Shown in pieces: positions 57,991 through 64,000 of a DNA stretch of 64,000 nucleotides. Under the pieces are notes generated by a model, which saw only the letters and a program-made list of their open reading frames with translations, ran no database searches and was not told the DNA's origin. Origin of the DNA: CBDCBA01 sp965214125. GTDB lineage: Bacteria > Planctomycetota > Phycisphaerae > Tepidisphaerales > Tepidisphaeraceae. The DNA is taken from NCBI GenBank assembly GCA_965214125.1, contig CBDCBA010000031.1, positions 62,001-126,000 of the forward strand. The letters are read 5' to 3'. The position numbers and the translations under genes were made by a program. Within the stretch, counting starts at the first letter, position 1; each line of letters starts with the position of its first letter.

Positions 57991-58863
57991 ATGATGCGGC
58001 AGATGGCCAGCGTGAAGCACGGCAAGCACCATTTGGGCGGCAGTTGGGTTGTCCCGGTCGCAGTCGCCATCACACTCTTGGGGTTGGCGTTACCCATCGC
58101 CTGGGCGTTTTGGCTGTGGCCGCACCTTTCGGTGGCGAGAGAGGCAATCAACCTCGACATCGAGCGGATTGCGCAGTTTGGTGACGCATTTGGTGCGGTC
58201 AACGCCGTCCTCTCCTTGTTCGCCATCGTTCTGGTGGTGCTGACGCTGCTCGTGCAGCAGCGGGAACTGCGGGAAGCCACGCGGGCCAACCAGCAGCAGG
58301 CGGACGAGATGCGCGAGCAGGTGGAGCATTTGGCCCGCCAGCACAAGAGCGATCACTTCTACCGGATCCTCACGCTGGCGAAGGAGTTCGCACAGGAGTT
58401 GGAGGCCGAGCAATTTTCGTGCAAACTTCCGGTTAGCCGGCTCACTCAGGAGCGGCACCCGTTCTGGGAGGCGGTCGGGGCGGTGCACAACATAGCGTCG
58501 AACGCCTGGGTGAACCCCGACTCCGTTGACCTACAAGCCCTTCGGCAGATCGTGATCGAGTTGCGGATGAAGTCGCGTTACCTCATGTCGACGCTGGAGG
58601 CGGCGTGCGAGCTCAGCCAGTCGCTCGCCGCCGCCGGCGACGAGACGCCACGGAGAGTTCTGCGGGTCACCTGTGAGACCGAGTTGGCGTACCTGATTGA
58701 CCTCATCTGCATGTTGCCGGAGCGACTGCGAGTCCAAGCGGAGAAGGTGGCAGCTGTTCTGGACGTAGACCTGGCCGACTGGCGGACGGCCACTCTTGGC
58801 GACCACGAGAACGACATCGATAGGATGACTGCGATGGACGAACCGCGAAAACCAACGGCATGA
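57991..58863 (+). CDS. AbiC-like two-helix membrane protein, putative phage defence
   Basis: A 290-residue protein (ATG 57991 or 58003). Two membrane helices (WVVPVAVAITLLGLALPIAWAFW and FGAVNAVLSLFAIVLVVLTLLV) are followed by a coiled coil (QQRELREATRANQQQADEMRE) and a helical cytoplasmic domain starting HKSDHFYRILTLAKEF. The order helix, FGDAFGAVNAVLSLFA, helix, LLVQQRELREATR is the signature of the putative phage abortive infection (putAbiC, PF16872-like) family. Predicted role is phage-triggered growth arrest, inferred from family and from the integrase-rich surroundings. Confidence 0.6.
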   Translation: MMRQMASVKHGKHHLGGSWVVPVAVAITLLGLALPIAWAFWLWPHLSVAREAINLDIERIAQFGDAFGAVNAVLSLFAIVLVVLTLLVQQRELREATRANQQQADEMREQVEHLARQHKSDHFYRILTLAKEFAQELEAEQFSCKLPVSRLTQERHPFWEAVGAVHNIASNAWVNPDSVDLQALRQIVIELRMKSRYLMSTLEAACELSQSLAAAGDETPRRVLRVTCETELAYLIDLICMLPERLRVQAEKVAAVLDVDLADWRTATLGDHENDIDRMTAMDEPRKPTA

Positions 58864-58912
58864 TCGGCGGTGTTCTCTTGTCGTCGGCACTTCTAATGCC
58901 GATGATCCGTCC

Positions 58913-59536
58913 GTGCAAGGACACACCCGCAAAGCCCGCATCCAGCACCTTCAGCCGTGGCTCGTGGAGCCGCTGTTGATCGGGAGCGGTGAGGGCGGGG
59001 ACCCAATTCCCAGCGGCGAGGATGCCCTACCACCGCTCGTGGACGCGTGGGCAGCCACGCTCGACAAGCCCGGCACCCGCCGGGCCTACCTCAACGACGT
59101 CGTTGGCTTCCTAGACCACTTGGAGATTGAAGGTGACCCGCAGCTGCTCACCGTGCGGCCCCGGCAGGTAGCACTATGGCGCGACTTCCTCGCGGTCGAG
59201 CTCGAGTCAAGTCGTCTGAGCTACCAGACGGTGAAGCGCCGCATGGCGGCCGCCAGTAACCTGTACGACTTCCTCAACGGCGAGGGGCACGTGATCGAGA
59301 ACCAAGTTAGACGGGTCAGGCGGCCAAAGCGACCCGAGGCGGAGAAGCGAAAGGAGCAGGAGCGACTGGCGGAGAAGGCCCAGCAACTCGTGGAGCACAA
59401 GTGCCCGCTGATGCACTGCCCCGGCGCCGGCACATATACCGTCTCCGCTGCGACAAGTAGGGCGGAGACTATGGGCGTACCTGCTCTATTGGCGCAGCTT
59501 GACCGAAGGCGAGGGCAGCAGATGACGCTGTGGTGA
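58913..59536 (+). pseudogene. Truncated tyrosine recombinase (N-terminal domain only)
   Basis: A 207-residue frame from GTG 58913. LPPLVDAWAATLDKPGTRRAYLNDVVGFLDHLEI and LSYQTVKRRMAAASNLYDFLNGEGHVIENQ match the SAM-like core-binding domain of phage-type integrases, closely paralleling the complete recombinase at 62663 (NTRRAYRNDVGEFMAF; ATIRRKLAAVASLFDYLLEHNAVLINP). The catalytic domain with R, HxxR and Y is missing; the last 60 residues are unrelated. It is probably the scar of an earlier integration, not a functional recombinase. Confidence 0.72.
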
Positions 59537-59578
59537 ACGGAGCTAGAACAGATGGGAGAGCGGCGAACGCGGCGAACA

Positions 59579-60735
59579 CTACGACACGAAGAGATTTTGC
59601 TGACCTTCTGACTGGCGGCGAAATCGCAGACGGATGTTTGAATCTGCGAATGACCCACGCCTGCGGCCGTTTGGCGGTTCTACAGCCTCAATTAGACCGT
59701 CCCGCTCCATCGCAGCGGCGACCTGCTTCCATTGGTATGCGGGTGTTTTGGTAAGCACGTGCTCGTGGAGCTGACTGACAGTCAGTTCCTTTCCGTTGAG
59801 TGAGTCAGTCAGGTCTCGCCGCAGGTCATCATCGCTGTAGGCGAACATTTGCGTGGTCTCATGACCTTTGTCCGAGAAGCTGAAGCTACCGGTGGCATCA
59901 ACTGCCCACATGGCCTCCTTCATCTCCTCGAGTCCACGAATGTTGTTCGTGCAGAAGAACAGCCAGTAGCTGATCTGGCCGTCGTGGCCTCGCATTGTGA
60001 AGGGGTAAACGTGCTTCGCCCCGCACCGCTCCCGCAGAGCGGCTTCGTACAAGTCACGGGCATGCTCTTCCTTTTGCGTCAGCCTGAGGTCGATTAGCTC
60101 CTGCCACACCTCACTGCCAAACCCCCGGGTTAGCGGGGCTGCCTTTGTGGGATCGGTAAGCCAAGGGTGCATCATCCGCCAGTTCAGGAACGAAAGCGTC
60201 TCGCAACGTTTGTGACCGAGGATGCGGCCGATCAGGTCGATCGAGAACTCGCCGTAGCCGAATTGGTCAAGGAAGGCGAAGCACGGCCCTAGCGGCTCAC
60301 CCTGCTCCTCGACATTATCGATGAGGCGATGCACCTCGATTTCGCAGTCGCCGGCAAGTGGCGTTCGGATCGTCACGGGCAGGTCTGGCAGCAGCCGGAG
60401 TTGCACCTGCCGCACGATCTCCGTTAGGTGCTGGACGCGATCGCTCCGCTTCTCAATGAGCACGCACTCGACGGGTGCTGTGCCGGCCACGCCGACCGCG
60501 TCAGCCATCGCATCAACCGCCACCACAGGGCTGCCCGGCACGCCACCAATGTATTCGCCCCGCCGGCAAAGCCGTCAATATAGAGCAGCCGCGTATTCGA
60601 CCGGCGTCGAGCCTGAGAGTCGCGACTGAGGATCGGCGTCCACCGGCGCAAGTACTGCTTAAGGATCTCGTGCTTAGCCCGAGTGTGAAGATCCGCCTTG
60701 TAAATCGTCGGGTCGAGTTTGCTGGTCCGCGTCAT
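59579..60735 (-). pseudogene. tcmP: Three-Cys-motif partner protein TcmP, frameshifted
   Basis: Two overlapping frames together give a full TcmP. The first (ATG 60735) reads YKADLHTRAKHEILKQYLRRWTPIL and LLYIDGFAGGAN. The second continues with PGSPVVAVDAMADAV and CFAFLDQFGYGEFSIDLIGRIL to the stop at 59579. Adding one base to the run of four C at 60558-60561 restores the continuous reading DGFAGGGEYIGGVPGSPVV. So the gene carries a single-base deletion, either real or an assembly error. TcmP has a methyltransferase-like IDGFAG motif and always partners a Gp37-type three-Cys protein, which lies just upstream. Biological role is not established. Confidence 0.82.
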
Positions 60736-60752
60736 TATGTTCGCCGCCCCTG

Positions 60753-61547
60753 TTATTTCACCAGTTGTTTGCCTGCTTCACTTCCGCTAGGCATCTCATC
60801 CCAAGTTTGGCCCAGCAGTTCACGGCCCTGCTTCTTCTTGTTGACCCCGCCCCACTGCTTGAAGAAGAACGCAACGTCGGCTGCTGCACAACGTCGCTGA
60901 ATCTCCACGACCCACTCTTGCCGCATCGTTCGTGCGCCTGGCCCCGACTCGCCGCCGACGATCACCCAGTCAATGCGGCTGACCGGGAGCTGCGGGATGC
61001 GCCCGATCAAAGGTTCCACGGAGAGGAACTTCGTCCGTGCTCCCGTCTTCCTTAGGTGCTTGACCCGGTCCCGCACTGCCGCGTTTTCAACGCTCGTGCC
61101 CATCCAGATGTTGGGTGCCCAATCCAGGTGCGGTGACACCTCGGCCGCTCGTTCCGGCCGCTTCGTCAGGATCTGGAACGTGTGTTGGGGGCACTCGCGC
61201 ATCGTCTTGAAGACCGCCGTAATGAACGCCTCGCTGACATCCTCGTGAAAGAGGTCGCTCATCGAGTTCACGAACACCATCCGCGGTGCCCGCCAACGCT
61301 TGGGAATGTCTAGAGCGGACCAGTCGCAGTAGACATCGCCGTTCCAGCGTCCCTTCTCGTTGATGACCTTGAGGTAGTGAGCTTTTCGGCCGGCCCCTCC
61401 GCGCTCGGTTTCCGCTCTCGACATCGCTGCGAGCCGTCCCGCCATCCGCTCCGCGTAGCAGTGGGCACAACCCGCACTTACCTTTCTGCACCCGATCACC
61501 GGGTTCCACGTCGCATCGGTCCACTCGATTGTGGAGGAGGTCGCCAT
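60753..61547 (-). CDS. Gp37/Gp68-type three-Cys-motif protein (DUF5131)
   Basis: A 264-residue protein of the phage Gp37/Gp68 (PF07505) group; ATG 61547. SSTIEWTDATWNPVIGCRKVSAGCAHCYAERM contains the three-cysteine cluster at GC..GCAHC, resembling a radical SAM iron-sulfur site. RMVFVNSMSDLFHEDV, FQILTKRPERA, WMGTSVENAAVRDRVKHL and WVIVGGESGPGARTMRQEWV are family landmarks. It is 17 bases upstream of tcmP on the same strand, the standard two-gene arrangement. An RNA- or nucleotide-modifying activity is conceivable; none is established. Confidence 0.9.
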   Translation of the reverse strand: MATSSTIEWTDATWNPVIGCRKVSAGCAHCYAERMAGRLAAMSRAETERGGAGRKAHYLKVINEKGRWNGDVYCDWSALDIPKRWRAPRMVFVNSMSDLFHEDVSEAFITAVFKTMRECPQHTFQILTKRPERAAEVSPHLDWAPNIWMGTSVENAAVRDRVKHLRKTGARTKFLSVEPLIGRIPQLPVSRIDWVIVGGESGPGARTMRQEWVVEIQRRCAAADVAFFFKQWGGVNKKKQGRELLGQTWDEMPSGSEAGKQLVK

Positions 61548-61669
61548 CCCCAACTACACTACCCGAACAGAACCCCGACGATCAAGGCGAGTAGCCACAA
61601 TTGCCCGCCAACGCACTCTGTTAGCCGGCACACTCTGTTTGAATATCCAGTTGTCTCTCATAACGGCGT

Positions 61670-62242
61670 CTATGCATCGTCAGTCGGGGCCAGCTTCTCG
61701 GCTTTGGCCAGCAGTTGCTCGAGGAAGCGCAGCGTGTTGAACGCCTCGCCGCGGCGGCGGAGGCGTGGCAGCAGGTCGAACCGCGCGTCGGAGGGCGCAA
61801 GCCACTCGTCCTCGCGGACGGCCCACGGATACTCAACGTTGGCGACCTCATCGCGGCGGGCGGGGTCGATCCCGCGGCCGTCGGCTCTGACCGAGGGGCT
61901 CAGTGACGCGATCTCCTGGAGCGTCGGCCGCAGCCGATCGAGGAAGGACGTGAACGACTGCGTTGACCCGTAGCCCAACGCCCTTGCCACCTCGCGCCGC
62001 CGGACAAGCCCCGGCAGGCGCATGAGCGCGTCGTGGCCGAGGCGGGCCTGCGGTTCGGCGGCGATCACATACGCCTTGGCGAGCTTCTCGCAGGCCATCT
62101 GAAGGAACAGGAGGCGGTGGCAGTCGTGCAGCGCCGGACCTTCCTCGTGTGCAGCCTCCGGGTCGACCATCGCTAGGGCCGCCTGGAAGGCGGCGAAGTC
62201 GGCCCGCGCCTGTCGCAGGAACGCCGATGCCCGCGGGTTCAA
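61670..62242 (-). CDS. HEPN-domain-like protein
   Basis: A 190-residue protein. I place the start at TTG 62242, overlapping the stop of the upstream gene as TTGA; no ATG lies near. ASAFLRQARADFAAFQAALAM followed by CHRLLFLQMACEKLAKAYVIAAEP and HDALMRLPGL has the helix pattern of HEPN proteins, where LQMACEKLAKA is the conserved core helix. HEPN proteins are often RNases in toxin-antitoxin or defence units. The RxxxxH catalytic motif is not obvious: RLGHD is the nearest, so activity is uncertain. Confidence 0.55.
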   Translation of the reverse strand: MNPRASAFLRQARADFAAFQAALAMVDPEAAHEEGPALHDCHRLLFLQMACEKLAKAYVIAAEPQARLGHDALMRLPGLVRRREVARALGYGSTQSFTSFLDRLRPTLQEIASLSPSVRADGRGIDPARRDEVANVEYPWAVREDEWLAPSDARFDLLPRLRRRGEAFNTLRFLEQLLAKAEKLAPTDDA

Positions 62243-62622
62243 CTGCCGCCCCCGACTACGAGCCGGGCGGACGCCAGGTCCCACGGCCTCGTCAGCCGCA
62301 GGCGCCCGGCCTGCAGAGCCTCCCACTCCTCGGGGCGTACCTGGACGACCTCGGAGCGGAACGGGAAGTCGTCGCTGGGGCCGAACGGGTAGACCGGGAT
62401 CACGCGCTCATATTCCTCGGGCGACGTGGGGCGATCAACGCCCCCCTCGGGGAACGTCTCGCTGACCTCAGCGAGGCGGACGACCCGCTCGTGCGGGTCC
62501 GGCACCTCGTAGACCTCGATCGAATCATCCCCCGAGGCGTGCATGGCCGCCAGCAGGCGCACGGCCTCGGCGTGCGTCTTGGGCACGGCGTCGAAGTCGA
62601 CGTCTTGGAGGTCGGCGATCAT
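62239..62622 (-). CDS. Small acidic protein, unknown
   Basis: A 127-residue protein from ATG 62622, acidic at its N-terminus: MIADLQDVDFDAVPKTHAEA, then IEVYEVPDPHERVVRLAEVSETFPEGG. I recognise no domain. Its stop overlaps the start of the HEPN-like gene (TTGA), so the two are translationally coupled, which would suit an antitoxin or partner subunit. Only 40 bases separate it from the integrase stop. Confidence 0.6.
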   Translation of the reverse strand: MIADLQDVDFDAVPKTHAEAVRLLAAMHASGDDSIEVYEVPDPHERVVRLAEVSETFPEGGVDRPTSPEEYERVIPVYPFGPSDDFPFRSEVVQVRPEEWEALQAGRLRLTRPWDLASARLVVGGGS

Positions 62623-62662
62623 GCCAGAACGATACTCCAATCCTGGCAGGAACGCGCTTGCC

Positions 62663-63832
62663 TCAGTACGCCACGCGGAACGTGGGCGAGTCCTCGCCGC
62701 CGCCGCGCCGGCGGGCGTAGAGCCTGGTGGTGCTGATGTCGCTGTGGCCCAGCCAGGTCTGCACGGCCTCGATGGGCGCGTCGTGCTCCAGGGCGTTGGT
62801 CGCGGCCGTGGCCCGGCAGGAGTGCGTGGTGAAGGCCGACGGGTCGATGCCGGCCAGGAGCGCGTACTTCTTGCAAAGCCGCCACACGCTGCCGCTGTTG
62901 AGTGGCCGTTCAAGGCTCTGGCTGCCCGTGCGGTTGACCACCGGGCGGAACAATGCCCCTCTTCGATCCTCCCCGTGCCCGGCCGCCTCCAGGTAGAGGC
63001 TGATGCGCTCGTGGGTGCTGGGGTGGAGCTCGACGTGGCGGAGCTTGCCGCCCTTGCCGCGGACGCGCAGGGTCCAGAACCCCCGCCGCTGCTGGACGTC
63101 GCCGACGCGGAGCTTGACCAGCTCGTCGCGGCGCAGGCCGTGGTGGAGCAGGACGCTGAGGATCGCCCGGTCGCGGATGCCCTTGGTCGTATCCCTGGCG
63201 GGTGCATCCAGCAGGCGTTTGGCCTGCCGATCACTCACCGTCGGCGTCTTTCCCTCTCCACCCCCACCACCCCCACCCCCCGTCTCGGCCGCGGGTCGCT
63301 TGACGCCGTCGGCGGGGTTGATGAGCACGGCGTTGTGCTCGAGCAGGTAGTCGAAGAGGCTGGCCACCGCCGCGAGCTTGCGGCGGATCGTGGCCGCGGC
63401 GAGGGGCTCGCCCCGCGGGTTGACGCGCCGCTCCAGGTCGCCCCGCCAAGCGATGACGGCGGCGCGGTTGACGAGGCGGAACTCCTGTGGGCTGTTGAGG
63501 CCGGCGAAGGCCATGAACTCGCCGACGTCGTTGCGGTAGGCGCGGCGGGTGTTCTTGTTGCGGAGGTTGGCGAACCACTCGGCCTCGGGCGGCACCCGCT
63601 GGAGCGCGTAGAACTCCGCCGGAGTCAACCCACCACCACGCCCGCCGCTCTCTGTCAACTCGGAGGAACGGGTGGGGGAAGGGGAGAGGCCGCCGGCGGT
63701 CTCGCGTCGATCGTCCCGCTCGACAAGCTCGCCCCCAACCACCCCGCGGTCGCCCTCGTCTCTCTTCCACCCGTTGCCGTCCCCGGCTTCTCGCGACCGG
63801 TCGTCGCGGCGTAACTCGTGCTCGTCATCCAT
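62663..63832 (-). CDS. Tyrosine recombinase/integrase
   Basis: A 389-residue site-specific recombinase; ATG 63832 has GGGGGAG upstream. An 80-residue disordered charged leader precedes the core-binding domain (NTRRAYRNDVGEFMAFAGL; ATIRRKLAAVASLFDYLLEHN). A run of eight Gly (AAETGGGGGGGGEGK) links it to the catalytic domain, which has Arg in HHGLRRDELVKL, HxxR in THSCRATAATNALEH, GH in WLGHSDI and nucleophile Tyr in TRLYARR. All catalytic residues are present. It probably moves the segment containing the HEPN-like and TcmP units. Confidence 0.93.
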   Translation of the reverse strand: MDDEHELRRDDRSREAGDGNGWKRDEGDRGVVGGELVERDDRRETAGGLSPSPTRSSELTESGGRGGGLTPAEFYALQRVPPEAEWFANLRNKNTRRAYRNDVGEFMAFAGLNSPQEFRLVNRAAVIAWRGDLERRVNPRGEPLAAATIRRKLAAVASLFDYLLEHNAVLINPADGVKRPAAETGGGGGGGGEGKTPTVSDRQAKRLLDAPARDTTKGIRDRAILSVLLHHGLRRDELVKLRVGDVQQRRGFWTLRVRGKGGKLRHVELHPSTHERISLYLEAAGHGEDRRGALFRPVVNRTGSQSLERPLNSGSVWRLCKKYALLAGIDPSAFTTHSCRATAATNALEHDAPIEAVQTWLGHSDISTTRLYARRRGGGEDSPTFRVAY

Positions 63833-63874
63833 AACTCCCCCAGCGTAGCACAGAACGCACGATAATGTGCTTTA

Positions 63875-64000
63875 TCACGCTCTGGCAGCTGGCGGGCGTG
63901 CGTGGTGGAGCAGGCGTACGAGCGGCAGTACGCCGGCGATCTGGTGGCCGTCGAGGCCGCGGGGAGTGACGCGGGCGACGTGGTCGGCGGTGGTGGGGAG
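63875..64000 (-). CDS. Possible C-terminal fragment of a gene running off the window
   Basis: An open frame enters from the window end and stops at 63875 after 41 codons (LPTTADHVARVTPRGLDGHQ onward). It is too short to identify and could be chance. Confidence 0.2.
   Translation of the reverse strand, partial: LPTTADHVARVTPRGLDGHQIAGVLPLVRLLHHARPPAARA

Noticed and set aside
1..64000. CRISPR array or cas genes
   Set aside because: No regularly spaced direct repeats and no Cas-like protein seen in the window.

Overview
The window is very GC-rich, with short intergenic gaps, frequent GTG starts and 4-base start/stop overlaps. A PEP-CTERM sorted protein, two type IV pilin-like (H-X9-DG type) proteins, futalosine-pathway menaquinone genes and a GntR/LacI-controlled glycan locus with several Gfo/Idh/MocA oxidoreductases together point to a planctomycete of the class Phycisphaerae. 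This is inferred from gene content and no rRNA is present to confirm it.

0.1-17.9 kb is a carbohydrate (probably amino-sugar or cell-wall glycan) locus. It holds a secreted GHL10 hydrolase, three Gfo/Idh/MocA oxidoreductases, a NagB-PIG-L fusion, a class A beta-lactamase-like hydrolase, a NAGPA-type phosphodiester glycosidase, a GntR/LacI-type regulator, a FAD oxidoreductase, an unknown secreted protein, a PEP-CTERM protein, a pilin-like protein and an ABC importer (binding protein plus two permeases, no ATPase). An AT-rich 12-base motif, RGTCTTATAKAA-like, occurs at five places in this region only and is the likely operator of the encoded regulator.

18-35 kb is mostly housekeeping: tmRNA, a SpoU methyltransferase, a membrane-anchored GspE-like protein that has lost its Walker A lysine, a CvpA-like membrane protein, agmatine deiminase, MqnE, a UbiA prenyltransferase and UbiE/MenG (menaquinone), SRP RNA, a cyclophilin, a BatA-like protein, an STAS/RsbW-type partner-switching pair, RnpA and TrxB. 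36-54 kb carries an M50 protease, a RecQ-type helicase, MutL, a coiled-coil protein, a second Gfo/Idh plus amidase module paralogous to the first locus, an ALDH7-type dehydrogenase, a second pilin-like protein, tRNA-Val(CAC), a class C beta-lactamase-like hydrolase, LigA, an SdhC-type cytochrome b, an SDR and a DUF1499 protein.

54.9-64 kb is the accessory end: a complete IS5-family element with a -1 frameshift signal, a GH10 xylanase, an AbiC-like membrane protein, a truncated integrase, a Gp37/DUF5131-TcmP cassette (TcmP frameshifted), a HEPN-like two-gene unit and a complete tyrosine recombinase.

Scattered through the window are REP/BIME-like elements: pairs of inverted hairpins, each headed by an nTAG or GGAG tetranucleotide, in several sequence families. 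One interrupts UbiE in frame. One family supplies the same C-terminal tail and stop codon to both UbiE and the RecQ helicase.
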